Below, in pieces: positions 33,011 to 42,115 of a DNA stretch of 45,790 nt. Positions within the stretch are counted from its first letter, which is position 1. Every line of letters starts with the position of its first letter. The translations under genes and the position numbers were made by a program. Source of the DNA: Clostridiales bacterium (GTDB lineage Bacteria; Bacteroidota; Bacteroidia; Bacteroidales; Muribaculaceae); NCBI GenBank assembly GCA_023666645.1, contig JAMPBP010000001.1:432531-478320 (forward strand), read 5' to 3'. The notes below the pieces were generated by a model. It worked only from the letters and a program-made list of their open reading frames with translations, ran no database searches and had not been told where the DNA came from.

Positions 33011-35146
33011 TTACTTAACGATGATCTTCTTGCCCTGATGGATATAGAATCCGGGACGTGTGGGCTGCTCGAGACGCAGGCCATCGATTGTGTAGTAGTA
33101 AGGATCGTTGTTCTGCTCCTCGTCAACTGCTACATTGTCAACGCCACCTGATTCACCTACCTGACTGAATACTGTAACCTTGGTGCAGGCGGTATCGATA
33201 CGGTATACGGGGATAGATACTGTGTAGGTGCCATCCTCGTTGGCTGTACCTGCCGAAGCGGCATATACAGCGTCAGCACCGCCAAACTGTGCATAGTACT
33301 CCTCAACTGTATTTACAACAGGATGACAAGAGTTCGAGCCATAGGAGTTGGTTGTGTTGGCAACGACGAAATCGGTAGCATTGAGGTTGAGCACGTCGAT
33401 ATTCTTGTTGTTACCACCTGATGTAGCATTGTTATATACACCTACGTGCTTGATCATGCTTACATTGTGTCCTGCAAATACGCGTATACCCTCAAACAAT
33501 TCGTAACCGGCAACATTGATTCCGAGGTCGGCACCCTCAGCACCAATCTCTGAATAGTTGATTACATTGGTTGTGTTGTCCTCTGCGATGAAACCGAAAG
33601 GATAAACGGCTGTGTATGTCACCTTTCCTTCAGCATCGGTAGTCTCGGTTGCAGCATCATAGTAGAACAGGCGCTTACGTGCAGTCCAGTTGTTGAATCC
33701 GCTGGTTGATCCGCTGTTCAATACATTCCATGTTGTGAAGCCGGCCTTTGTGAGGGTCTCGTCGTCCATACGGGCGAAGTCGTAGGTTTTCTTGACAGCA
33801 AACTCTACATCGTTCTCAACAGTCATCTCATTACCCTGGTAACCAAAAGCTGCTGTAGATACTTTGAGGACACCTTCACCGGGTACAGTTACCTGCACAC
33901 CTGAAGCCTGGTCCTCAGCCGAAAGGATTGTACCATCCTTGCCTACATACTCATAGTTGATGAAGATTGTGGGACGCAACGGGGTATCGCTGTTGCTGAC
34001 AGTCAGAGTGTAGGTTTTGCCAAAGCCGGCCGAAACCGAAGTAATTGTAGCCTCAGCAACGGGGAGGACGCAAGGTGAGCAATCAACCTCGGTCTCAACG
34101 ATTTCAGAAGTAGCACCGTCACACTCAGTCCAAGATTTCATCACACCGCTCTTCTTAGTGCTGTATTTGTAAGCACCTTCACAGTCGGCCCATTCAATAG
34201 TCTCCTCGGCACCATCGGTTCCTACTAAATGGAGTGTCTCACCGTCGAGGAATGTTATGGTATATGTACGCATGTTGAGGTCGAGATCATCGTTCTCGTC
34301 CTTACCGATAGAGGTGAGGGCAACTGTGGGAGGATTGGCAAAAGCCTCGGAGCTCTCATATGAAATCTTTATGTTATCGAAGTAGAATACAGACTGATAA
34401 CGTGCTGCGAGAACATAGATACCCTCGGCATACATAGAGATAGGATTGCCATATTGATCCTCAGCAGGAACATCCATTGATCCGGAGGTCAGGTTATCAC
34501 CTGAAATACTTGTGATGTCATATTCAACCGTGCGGTCCTCTACATTGACATACATGGTAGCTGTGTACCACTCACCTGTCTTGATTGTAGAAGACTCGTC
34601 GGTGTTGATGGTGTATGTCTTTGTACCATCTTCAGCCTCTTCCACTTTGTAGGGAGCATTGATTGCAGCAAGCATATCGGCATCTACTGCAGTATTGCAT
34701 TGTGAAATATCGAGAATAAAGTTGTCCCAAGGACCAACATTACTGCCTTTCTGACTCCATGGAAGACGATAAAGATTGTTTGCAATAGGAGTGTGGTTGG
34801 TAAACACAGTGATTTCTGAATTCCACTGGTTGTTAGGCATAGCAGCAACTGAGAAGTCGAATGCCATGGTGTATGTACCATCCTCGAGAACCGACTCTCC
34901 ATCTTTAAGGAAGATGTCCTGTCCCCAGGTCACCTTGGCGCTACGGCCATTGTTCTGTTGAAGAGCAAACGAAAGGAATTTACCGAAGTCGTCAGATGCG
35001 ATGCTCAACTCACCGGCTTCACATGTCCAGCCTGTAGCTGCTACGTCGGGTACTGTCTCAAAGTTCTGCTGATACAGAATACGCTCTGAGGCAAAGGAGG
35101 AGAGGCTCAGTGCAGCCACTCCAAGAGTGAGGAAAAATTTTTTCAT
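33011..35146 (-). CDS. Large secreted protein with T9SS-like C-terminal tail
   Basis: A 711-aa protein with a signal peptide (MKKFFLTLGVAALSLSSFAS). Residues about 20-260 look like a jelly-roll (ILYQQNFETVPDVAATGW opening, then alternating strands) of the kind seen in glycan-binding modules. The middle has Ig-like repeats with a cysteine-containing DCSPC segment; the region after about 460 looks like a second beta-rich domain. The end, YYTIDGLRLEQ followed by PGFYIHQGKKIIVK, resembles C-terminal sorting tails of Bacteroidetes secretion. No catalytic motif is recognised. It is downstream of susD with a 149-nt gap containing a hairpin. A surface glycan-binding role is inferred from position. 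Confidence 0.8.
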   Translation of the reverse strand: MKKFFLTLGVAALSLSSFASERILYQQNFETVPDVAATGWTCEAGELSIASDDFGKFLSFALQQNNGRSAKVTWGQDIFLKDGESVLEDGTYTMAFDFSVAAMPNNQWNSEITVFTNHTPIANNLYRLPWSQKGSNVGPWDNFILDISQCNTAVDADMLAAINAPYKVEEAEDGTKTYTINTDESSTIKTGEWYTATMYVNVEDRTVEYDITSISGDNLTSGSMDVPAEDQYGNPISMYAEGIYVLAARYQSVFYFDNIKISYESSEAFANPPTVALTSIGKDENDDLDLNMRTYTITFLDGETLHLVGTDGAEETIEWADCEGAYKYSTKKSGVMKSWTECDGATSEIVETEVDCSPCVLPVAEATITSVSAGFGKTYTLTVSNSDTPLRPTIFINYEYVGKDGTILSAEDQASGVQVTVPGEGVLKVSTAAFGYQGNEMTVENDVEFAVKKTYDFARMDDETLTKAGFTTWNVLNSGSTSGFNNWTARKRLFYYDAATETTDAEGKVTYTAVYPFGFIAEDNTTNVINYSEIGAEGADLGINVAGYELFEGIRVFAGHNVSMIKHVGVYNNATSGGNNKNIDVLNLNATDFVVANTTNSYGSNSCHPVVNTVEEYYAQFGGADAVYAASAGTANEDGTYTVSIPVYRIDTACTKVTVFSQVGESGGVDNVAVDEEQNNDPYYYTIDGLRLEQPTRPGFYIHQGKKIIVK

Positions 35147-35243
35147 AAAAAAATGATTAGTTATTAAAAAGTGATTTAAGGGTATACTTTGTTATTGAAG
35201 TCATTCCTACTTAAAGGAGGGAGGTGTATCAGGAATAAACCAT

Positions 35244-35285
35244 GGCAATATCGCAGAGCCACGACAAGGGCTCCACGATATTGTC
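35244..35285 (-). promoter_or_regulatory. Intergenic hairpin without T-run after the second susD
   Basis: CAATATCG (35246-35253) pairs with CGATATTG (35276-35283), and inside it GAGCC (35256-35260) pairs with GGCTC (35269-35273). Minus-strand sequence beyond it has no T-run, so it is more likely an mRNA-stabilising or processing element than a terminator. Confidence 0.55.
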
Positions 35286-35295
35286 AATATGTTTA

Positions 35296-37026
35296 TTACC
35301 AGCCTTCATTCTGGGTGAGGGCTCCCGACTTCAGAATCTCAGATTGTGGTATGGGCCACAGATACTGGTGGTCACCTGCCCATGTGCGCTTTGTGATGTA
35401 AGCGGGGTTGGTGACAGTCTTGAATGTGAGGTTGTCGCCATCCTTGGTGATTTCCATAACCTTGATGTTCTGGAAATATTGGGGAGCTTTCATCCAGCGG
35501 CGCACGTCGTAGATACGGTGACCTTCGAAAGCCAGCTCTACAAAACGCTCGTTCTCATAACGCTTCTCAAACTCGTCAAAGCTCAAACCGGTGGGGAGGT
35601 TGGGCTGCTTTGCACGGGCACGCACCATGTTGATAGCCTCGGCTGCTGTCATTGTGAGTTCATCGGCTGTAGCATATCCGCTGCCGGTATAGTTGAGCAT
35701 CGCCTCGGCATAGTCCAGATAAACCTGCCCCAAGCGGAAGAGTATCCAAGTGTGTTTGGATGTAGTCGCATTGGTTCCTGAGATTTTCTGCTGGCGATTC
35801 ACATACTTCTTAAGATAGTAACCTGTGGGAGTACCATAGGTGATGGAGCGTGAATTCAGTCCACCGTAGAAAGTCTCGAGAGCATCGCCGGTGAGTGCAT
35901 CGGGCCAATGCTCACCATTTACGGCTACGGTAGCGGCAAGACGCAGGTCACGGTTCTTGTAGGGGTTCTGAGGATCATAGGCAGGATCGTCATCAATCGA
36001 CAAGCCATTGGTTGTCTCGTAGGCCGAGACAAGGTTCTCAGTAGGACAGTTACCTCCACCGGCACCGGCCATGCCTATAGGGAAATTGTAGGTCTCAAAG
36101 CCTCTTGAGTCGGCAGTACGTGTCGCAAAGATGATCTCTTTTGTCGACTGGGCATTCTGCCAGTTGTCAGTAGCAAAAAGTGTCTCATAGTTGTTGCACA
36201 GGCTCATGCTGCGTTTGCGGCACTCGCTGATGCACTCATTATTGCGCAGTGCAGCCTGATGCCAGAGCTCCTTCTTCTCGGCATCACTCTTTCCCTGTGT
36301 GAAAAGGGGAGAAGCGTGATACAGGGCAGCACGGGCACGCAGTGCGAGCACTCCGAGGTTGTTGACACGTCCGGTCTCGCTCTCAAGGGTATTGTAGGCT
36401 CCAGAGTAATCCTTGATAATCTCATCCTTGATAGCATCACACTCGCTGTCGATGAAATCAAAGATCTCATCGGCCGAGACACGGGGCTGGTTATTGGCCT
36501 CTTCAGCGTCCATATAGCTTGTGATCAAGGGGACATCGCCATATTGACGCACCAGGCGGAAATAATTGTAGGCACGCATGAAACGCATCTCCCACTGGAA
36601 ATTCTCATACTTGATCATGTTGTCCTTATAATCCTTCTCAAGCTCGTGCTCGGGGAAGGTGAGACCGGTGAATTTGTCGAGGTAGAGGTTGCAGTAGGAT
36701 ATGGCATTCCAGCATGTTGACCATGTGTTGCTGTTGGCATTGGTAGGGCTCCAGGCTCCGTTGAAATAGGACTCCACGCTGTTGCCCTGATGGCTGTAGA
36801 CCGACTCATCGGTAGCCGAGCTGAGCATGGCACCTGTGTGGTATCCACCGAAGTCAGAGTCAAGAGCTCGATAGACATGGGTTGTTATCTTACCCACACT
36901 GCCGAAATCGCGCTTGATGATATCCTCGCACTGTGTGTAAGACTCAGAATAGTTCATCTGGTCGGAACACGCACCTAAAACGAGCGAGAACATTGCCAAG
37001 CCACTGATTATATATTTTGATTTCAT
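35296..37026 (-). CDS. RagB/SusD family nutrient-binding outer-membrane lipoprotein (second pair)
   Basis: SusD proteins form the lid over the SusC transporter and bind the ligand at the cell surface. The 576-aa precursor has a lipoprotein signal (SLVLGAC, Cys at residue 20), TPR-type helices with the RFMRAYNYFRLVRQYGDVPLIT segment, LGVLALRARAALYHASP, and the C-terminal ERFVELAFEGHRIYDVRRW and YLWPIPQSEILKSGALTQN hallmarks of the family. It lies 31 nt after its susC partner. The ligand cannot be read from sequence. Confidence 0.95.
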   Translation of the reverse strand: MKSKYIISGLAMFSLVLGACSDQMNYSESYTQCEDIIKRDFGSVGKITTHVYRALDSDFGGYHTGAMLSSATDESVYSHQGNSVESYFNGAWSPTNANSNTWSTCWNAISYCNLYLDKFTGLTFPEHELEKDYKDNMIKYENFQWEMRFMRAYNYFRLVRQYGDVPLITSYMDAEEANNQPRVSADEIFDFIDSECDAIKDEIIKDYSGAYNTLESETGRVNNLGVLALRARAALYHASPLFTQGKSDAEKKELWHQAALRNNECISECRKRSMSLCNNYETLFATDNWQNAQSTKEIIFATRTADSRGFETYNFPIGMAGAGGGNCPTENLVSAYETTNGLSIDDDPAYDPQNPYKNRDLRLAATVAVNGEHWPDALTGDALETFYGGLNSRSITYGTPTGYYLKKYVNRQQKISGTNATTSKHTWILFRLGQVYLDYAEAMLNYTGSGYATADELTMTAAEAINMVRARAKQPNLPTGLSFDEFEKRYENERFVELAFEGHRIYDVRRWMKAPQYFQNIKVMEITKDGDNLTFKTVTNPAYITKRTWAGDHQYLWPIPQSEILKSGALTQNEGW

Positions 37027-37057
37027 TGCTTCTTTTCAGTTTAGATGAAAGGGTTGT

Positions 37058-39916
37058 TTAGAAAGTAAGTTTAGCACCAAGAACAATCTGACGCGACATG
37101 GGAGCCACGACACCTGTTGCCTCAGGGTTGAGGTTCTCAAGCTTGTTCTTGCCACCGGTAGCTATATTGCAAAGGTCGACACCGCGCAGGTAGACACGGG
37201 CGTTCTTGATGAACTTGGTCTTCGCGAGCAGTTTCTTGTCAAAGTTGTAGTAGACCTCGACATTGCGCAACTTCAGGTAAGAGCGGTCACGCTGCCAGAA
37301 TGTGCTTGTCTGGTAGTTGTTGGCATTGCTCGTAGAGCTCAGACGGGGATACATGGCGTTGGGATTGTCAGTGGCCGATGTCCAGCGGTTGTCATATACC
37401 TCCTGTGAAAGCGAGCTGTTGTTGATGAGACCCCAGTAGTAGCCCTGTGAGCTGAGGTTACAGCCATAGCGGCCGGCGCCCTGCAGATGGGCTGTGATAC
37501 CGATGCCCTTGTACTCTGCACCTAAGTTGAGGGTGTAGTAGATTTCGGGGCATACGGGGTTGTAACCGATCTTGGTCTTGTCGTTGGCGTCGATGCGGTT
37601 ATCACCGTTGATGTCACGATATTTGATATCACCGGGACGCACAGTCGAGAAGGTGTGGGCAGGAATACCGGCCACGAGATTTCCGTCGGCATCAAAGTCG
37701 TCTTTGGTGAAGAGTCCGTCAGCTATAAGGCCGTAGGTCGAGCTCAGGGGGTTGCCGGTATTCTTCAGGTTGTCAAAAGCCTTGGGCTCTTCAGCCATAT
37801 CCTTGATTTTGGACTGAGCCAACAGGAACGAGCCACCGGCCATGAATGTCCAGTCACCGAAGTTCTGGCTGTAGTCAATCTGGATATCGACACCACGGTT
37901 ATCAACCTTACCCTGGTTCTTGAAGGGAGCCGTGAAACCTATGAGGCTTGAATAGGCACCGCTACCATCGACAAAGATGTCATAGCTGTGGTTGAAGAAA
38001 TAGTCGGCTGTGAGGTTTATGCAACCGAGGAAGCTTGCATCGATACCTACATCATACTTGGCAACCTTCTCATGGGTGGGGTTGACCATCGGCATCTGGC
38101 CGAGGGTGGTCTCACCCCATGCACCGCCACCGTCATACTTGTCGGACCACGGATATGATACACCGGTCACGCTGTAGCTCTGCAGGTAGTAGGTCCACAC
38201 ATTGTCACCGGGGAGGCGGTCAAGGTTCTGGATACCCCACGATGCGCGGGCTTTGAGGAAGTTGACTTTTGATGCAGGGTTATCCAGAATCACGGCACCG
38301 GCCGATACATTGGGAGAGAAGCTCCACTTGGTGCCGGGAGCCAGACGCGAAGAACCCATCTCGGCAAGGGCAACACCCAAGGAGTAACGGTTGTTGTAGG
38401 TGTATTGTCCCCACAATGACACGTTGTGACGGTATACATTGTTATTTGTACCCATTGGATCCTCATAGTCATAGTGATATTTCAACTGTGCCATGACATG
38501 GTGCTTGCCGGCAAAGGTGTTGTCGTAGGTCACATTGGCAAACGCGTTGAAACGGCGTGCATAGTACTTACCATTGGAGGCAGTACCCATCGATGTAGCC
38601 TGGTCGGCAACTTCCCAGTATGTTCCGGGAACGGGCTCTCCATTGGCCCATCCTGAAACGGGGGTATAACCATAATTGTACTTCTTGGAGTGGTCCTCAT
38701 GGATATTGGCTATGACATCATAGCTGCCACCCAGATAGAACTTCAGGCCCTTTGCAACCATGCTCATATCCTGCTCGATTTCGGCGCTGAAGAAAAGCTG
38801 GCGGTCGAAAATCTTGTAGTAGGCAGCGTCGGTCGACTGGGCAACGGGGTTGATGTCACCGCTCCAGGTCGAGTTACCGCCCCACACTCCATTCTCATTC
38901 TTCACCGGGAAAGCGAGCGACGGAGTTGCATACACCATTGACCACAAATCGGCCTGGTTGCCGGGACACTGCATCTCGCTGAGCGATGTGAAGATATTTG
39001 TGTGCAACTGGGTGTACTGGCCCAGGTCGACATCAAGATTGGTGCGCAGGTTACCGCGTACATATTTATCCTGGGTAGAATAGCCATCGTTCTTGCCGGG
39101 ATTCTTGATGAAACCATCGCTCACGAGCAGGCTACCCATGGTGAAGTAGCGGAACTTCTCGCCACCGCCCGAGAACTCGATGACGGCACGGTCACCGCTG
39201 GCATGGTTGCGGAATGTCTCGTTGACCCAGTTTACATTGGGATAGAGATATGGGTATTTTCCGCTGCCATAGGCTGCGATATCGTCGGCGCTGTAACGGG
39301 GTGTTGTGTGTCCCTCGTTGGCCAGGGCCTCGTTCATGGCTTTGGCATATGTGGGAGCGTCGACAAAGCGGGGCTTGTTGGTCATGTTGGAGAATACATG
39401 CTCATAGCTGAACTTGATCACCTGTGAGTTGTAGTCACCGCGCTTGGTGATGATATTGATCACACCGTCGGCGCCTTTGTAGCCGTAGAGAGCTGTAGCG
39501 GCGGCATCCTTAAGAATCTGCACTTCCTCGACTTCCTCAGGATCGACCATTGTGATGTCGCGCTCGATACCATCGATGAGAATAAGCGGCGTATTACCCG
39601 AGAGGCTCTGCAATCCACGCACATAGAGAGCGGGATTCTGAACATAATAGCTGCCTCCGCCGGGGATGGCAATCAAGCCTTTGCCTTGACCTATCAGCGA
39701 GTTGCCGACATTCTTGCCTGACCGCTTGCTGAAAGCGTCATTCTTGATTACACTCACCGAGGCAGTGGAATTCTCGCGGGTAACATCGAGCGAGGCTCCA
39801 AGGCTGTAGTGCTGGTTGAGCCATGCATCGGTCACGCTGTCCATCTTCTCCTGACCGTTGACGGGCAACGAGAGCCCGGCGGCGAGTGTCATGAGAAATA
39901 TATATCTGGATTTCAT
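37058..39916 (-). CDS. SusC/RagA family TonB-linked outer-membrane transporter lacking the N-terminal regulatory-like domain
   Basis: A TonB-dependent transporter of 952 aa with a signal peptide and the SusC plug signature: LYVRGLQSLSGNTPLILIDG, VEEVQILKDAAATALYGYKGADGVINIITKRG, then a 22-strand barrel ending VVAPMSRQIVLGAKLTF. Unlike the first SusC in this window it has no carboxypeptidase-regulatory-like domain: after the signal only about 45 residues precede the plug. The ATG at 39916 (MKSRYIFLMTLAAG) is chosen; an ATG at 39952 would overlap the preceding susD. It pairs with the susD that follows by 31 nt. Confidence 0.94.
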   Translation of the reverse strand: MKSRYIFLMTLAAGLSLPVNGQEKMDSVTDAWLNQHYSLGASLDVTRENSTASVSVIKNDAFSKRSGKNVGNSLIGQGKGLIAIPGGGSYYVQNPALYVRGLQSLSGNTPLILIDGIERDITMVDPEEVEEVQILKDAAATALYGYKGADGVINIITKRGDYNSQVIKFSYEHVFSNMTNKPRFVDAPTYAKAMNEALANEGHTTPRYSADDIAAYGSGKYPYLYPNVNWVNETFRNHASGDRAVIEFSGGGEKFRYFTMGSLLVSDGFIKNPGKNDGYSTQDKYVRGNLRTNLDVDLGQYTQLHTNIFTSLSEMQCPGNQADLWSMVYATPSLAFPVKNENGVWGGNSTWSGDINPVAQSTDAAYYKIFDRQLFFSAEIEQDMSMVAKGLKFYLGGSYDVIANIHEDHSKKYNYGYTPVSGWANGEPVPGTYWEVADQATSMGTASNGKYYARRFNAFANVTYDNTFAGKHHVMAQLKYHYDYEDPMGTNNNVYRHNVSLWGQYTYNNRYSLGVALAEMGSSRLAPGTKWSFSPNVSAGAVILDNPASKVNFLKARASWGIQNLDRLPGDNVWTYYLQSYSVTGVSYPWSDKYDGGGAWGETTLGQMPMVNPTHEKVAKYDVGIDASFLGCINLTADYFFNHSYDIFVDGSGAYSSLIGFTAPFKNQGKVDNRGVDIQIDYSQNFGDWTFMAGGSFLLAQSKIKDMAEEPKAFDNLKNTGNPLSSTYGLIADGLFTKDDFDADGNLVAGIPAHTFSTVRPGDIKYRDINGDNRIDANDKTKIGYNPVCPEIYYTLNLGAEYKGIGITAHLQGAGRYGCNLSSQGYYWGLINNSSLSQEVYDNRWTSATDNPNAMYPRLSSTSNANNYQTSTFWQRDRSYLKLRNVEVYYNFDKKLLAKTKFIKNARVYLRGVDLCNIATGGKNKLENLNPEATGVVAPMSRQIVLGAKLTF

Positions 39917-39945
39917 AATAATTGGTTTCGTAGTTAAGTTGCTGA

Positions 39946-42084
39946 TTACCATCCGGGATTCTGGATGAGTCCATAACCCTTGTTAATCTCGTTCTGAGGA
40001 AGTGGCATCATGAGCCATTTCTTAACCTCGGGCGACTGGGGATCCATGCCCCAGAGTACGCGTGCACCGGTACGCAATTCAAAGAATTCATACTCAAAGC
40101 GGCTCGGTTCGGCCATACCGCTGTCCTTGTCGTTGCCAAACCAAGGAGCGTTGCGGCGTATCCATTCATTCTTGGAATTCTTGATCATGCGGTAGGTTGC
40201 CATACCATGGAGCTGCTTGGTCATCCAGTCGGTTCTCTTGCGACGCACCATGTCGATGTAGCGGGCGTTGGTCATACCGAGCTCACAGGCACGCTCACGC
40301 AGGATCTCCTCGATGAGGTTTTCCTTATTGGAGGTGAGGTGTAGCGAACTGTTGTAGCTTGAGTTGATACTCTTCAAGCCTACACGGGCACGTACGAGGT
40401 CAACCTGTTCAATAGCGGCGCCAAGTTTGTTACACTCAGCGAGAACCTCAGCATACATCAGGATCATATCGGGAATAGTCAATACATTCCAGTGCATATC
40501 CTTGTCGCGCCAGTACTCTGAAGCTGAGAGCACATATTTGTAGCGAGCAAAACCGGTGGGGCAGTAGGTGGTCTGTGTCTCGGTCACCTTATTGCTGTTG
40601 GCGTCCTTCACGCAGTTGCCTGCCTCCTGACCGCCAACCCACAGCTCCTGAATGTTGCCCGATGTTGTACCGTCAACCTTATTGAAGTCGAGGGTAGATG
40701 GAGTTCCCGACACACGGGCATTCTCATACAGGCGAGGATCGCGAGAAGCCTCCTTCTTGAAGCCACCACGCACGGCTGTGTATTTGTAGAACAATTTATC
40801 GTTGGCGCTATTACCGCTACCGTTAAGACAAGTGTACACATCAAACGACTCGGCATCGTTACCCTCACCGACCGTATAAGTTCTCACATATTTGAAATCT
40901 TTCTCACGTGAGAGCAATTTACCGGTATTGTCGGGGAACATCTCGATATACTCCACTGTGGGAGACATGTTGTTACGGTTCACATTGCCATTGACCTCAA
41001 ATCCGTTCCACAGCAACCACGCATAAGTGGACTGTGTTCCGTAATAGTCGGCAACCTTTGTCCAGTGGATATTCTCACGGCTGTCGTCGTTGATGTAACC
41101 ACGGCGGTAGGCGATGCGGTACCCCTCGTGGGTTTTCTTGGCAGGCTGCTCGAGATGCCAGTAGTTGCCGTTGGCCTCATTCTCACGCCAGAACTCTTCA
41201 AAGGCAGTCTTGGCACGTGTCCAACGCTCCTGCTTGAAGTCGCCATACCAGACGAGGTGTTTCTGCTCAGCTTCCGACTGACCACCGAAGTAACCCTGGT
41301 CGGCATTGAACAGAGGAGAGGCGGCAATCCAAAGCACCTGGGCCTTCAGGGCCATCACACCGGCCTTGGTCCAGCGTCCGGTCTGCAGCGAGTTAGTCTC
41401 TGAATCGTTTCCGCTGTATGACCAGTAGAGATCATCCTTGGCCTGGTCACAAAGGTCAACTATGAAGTTGACTGTCTCCTCAAAAGTGGCACGCTCTCCC
41501 ACTCCACCATCTACCGAAGTCAATGTCCTGTCAATAAGAGGAAGACCACCGTAGTGAGGTAACAGGACAGAGTATGCGAAAGCCTGAAGGGCGGTAGCCT
41601 GGGCGACGATATATTTCTTCTGCTTCTCGGTCATGTTAGGCACACGGTCGATGTTCTCCTTGATGAGGCATGCATCGTGCACTGTCTCCCACACATGGTC
41701 ACTGGTCAAGCCTGTACCGGCAAAGGAGATGAGCGGAGTGTCGTTGGCCGACAATGTGCCGGTATAGTACTGGCTCCACACACGGCATGCCGACCAGTGC
41801 ATCTGGTACAGGTCGGTGAGAGCATCAAGCTTACCTACATAGTGGTCGGCTGAATTACCGTTCTTAGCGTCATGTTTGTAGGGCAGACCGTAATATTGCT
41901 TGGTATAGATCTGCGTCAGGAATTGGTTGACATAGTCGGGGTTGGCAAAGATAGAGTCCATATTCATCGTGCCACCGGGGGCTTTGTCGATGAACGAGCT
42001 GCCAAAGCTAACCTCGTCGGTGCAGCCGGTATAAACCGCACCTGCCAAGACCATGCCAAGTATACTATATAGTGTTTTCTTCAT
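39946..42084 (-). CDS. RagB/SusD family nutrient-binding outer-membrane lipoprotein (first pair)
   Basis: A 712-aa SusD, longer than the second copy. The lipoprotein signal MKKTLYSILGMVLAGAVYTGC has Cys at residue 21. Family features include ALQAFAYSVLLPHYGGLPLIDR, GVMALKAQVLWIAASPLFN, a long central insert (about 290-480) that includes a segment on the untreated ligand face, and the C-terminal LREEACELG-like RERACELGMTNARYIDMVRR and MMPLPQNEINKGYGLIQNPGW. It lies 31 nt after its susC and 29 nt before the next susC, so all four are one operon. Confidence 0.95.
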   Translation of the reverse strand: MKKTLYSILGMVLAGAVYTGCTDEVSFGSSFIDKAPGGTMNMDSIFANPDYVNQFLTQIYTKQYYGLPYKHDAKNGNSADHYVGKLDALTDLYQMHWSACRVWSQYYTGTLSANDTPLISFAGTGLTSDHVWETVHDACLIKENIDRVPNMTEKQKKYIVAQATALQAFAYSVLLPHYGGLPLIDRTLTSVDGGVGERATFEETVNFIVDLCDQAKDDLYWSYSGNDSETNSLQTGRWTKAGVMALKAQVLWIAASPLFNADQGYFGGQSEAEQKHLVWYGDFKQERWTRAKTAFEEFWRENEANGNYWHLEQPAKKTHEGYRIAYRRGYINDDSRENIHWTKVADYYGTQSTYAWLLWNGFEVNGNVNRNNMSPTVEYIEMFPDNTGKLLSREKDFKYVRTYTVGEGNDAESFDVYTCLNGSGNSANDKLFYKYTAVRGGFKKEASRDPRLYENARVSGTPSTLDFNKVDGTTSGNIQELWVGGQEAGNCVKDANSNKVTETQTTYCPTGFARYKYVLSASEYWRDKDMHWNVLTIPDMILMYAEVLAECNKLGAAIEQVDLVRARVGLKSINSSYNSSLHLTSNKENLIEEILRERACELGMTNARYIDMVRRKRTDWMTKQLHGMATYRMIKNSKNEWIRRNAPWFGNDKDSGMAEPSRFEYEFFELRTGARVLWGMDPQSPEVKKWLMMPLPQNEINKGYGLIQNPGW

Positions 42085-42115
42085 TTTTGTGTCTTATTAT
42101 TGGGTTTGTTCCTTT

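Noticed and set aside
32820-33126. 104-codon minus-strand frame at the end of the secreted-protein gene
   Set aside because: It runs through the terminator and overlaps the real C-terminus in another frame.
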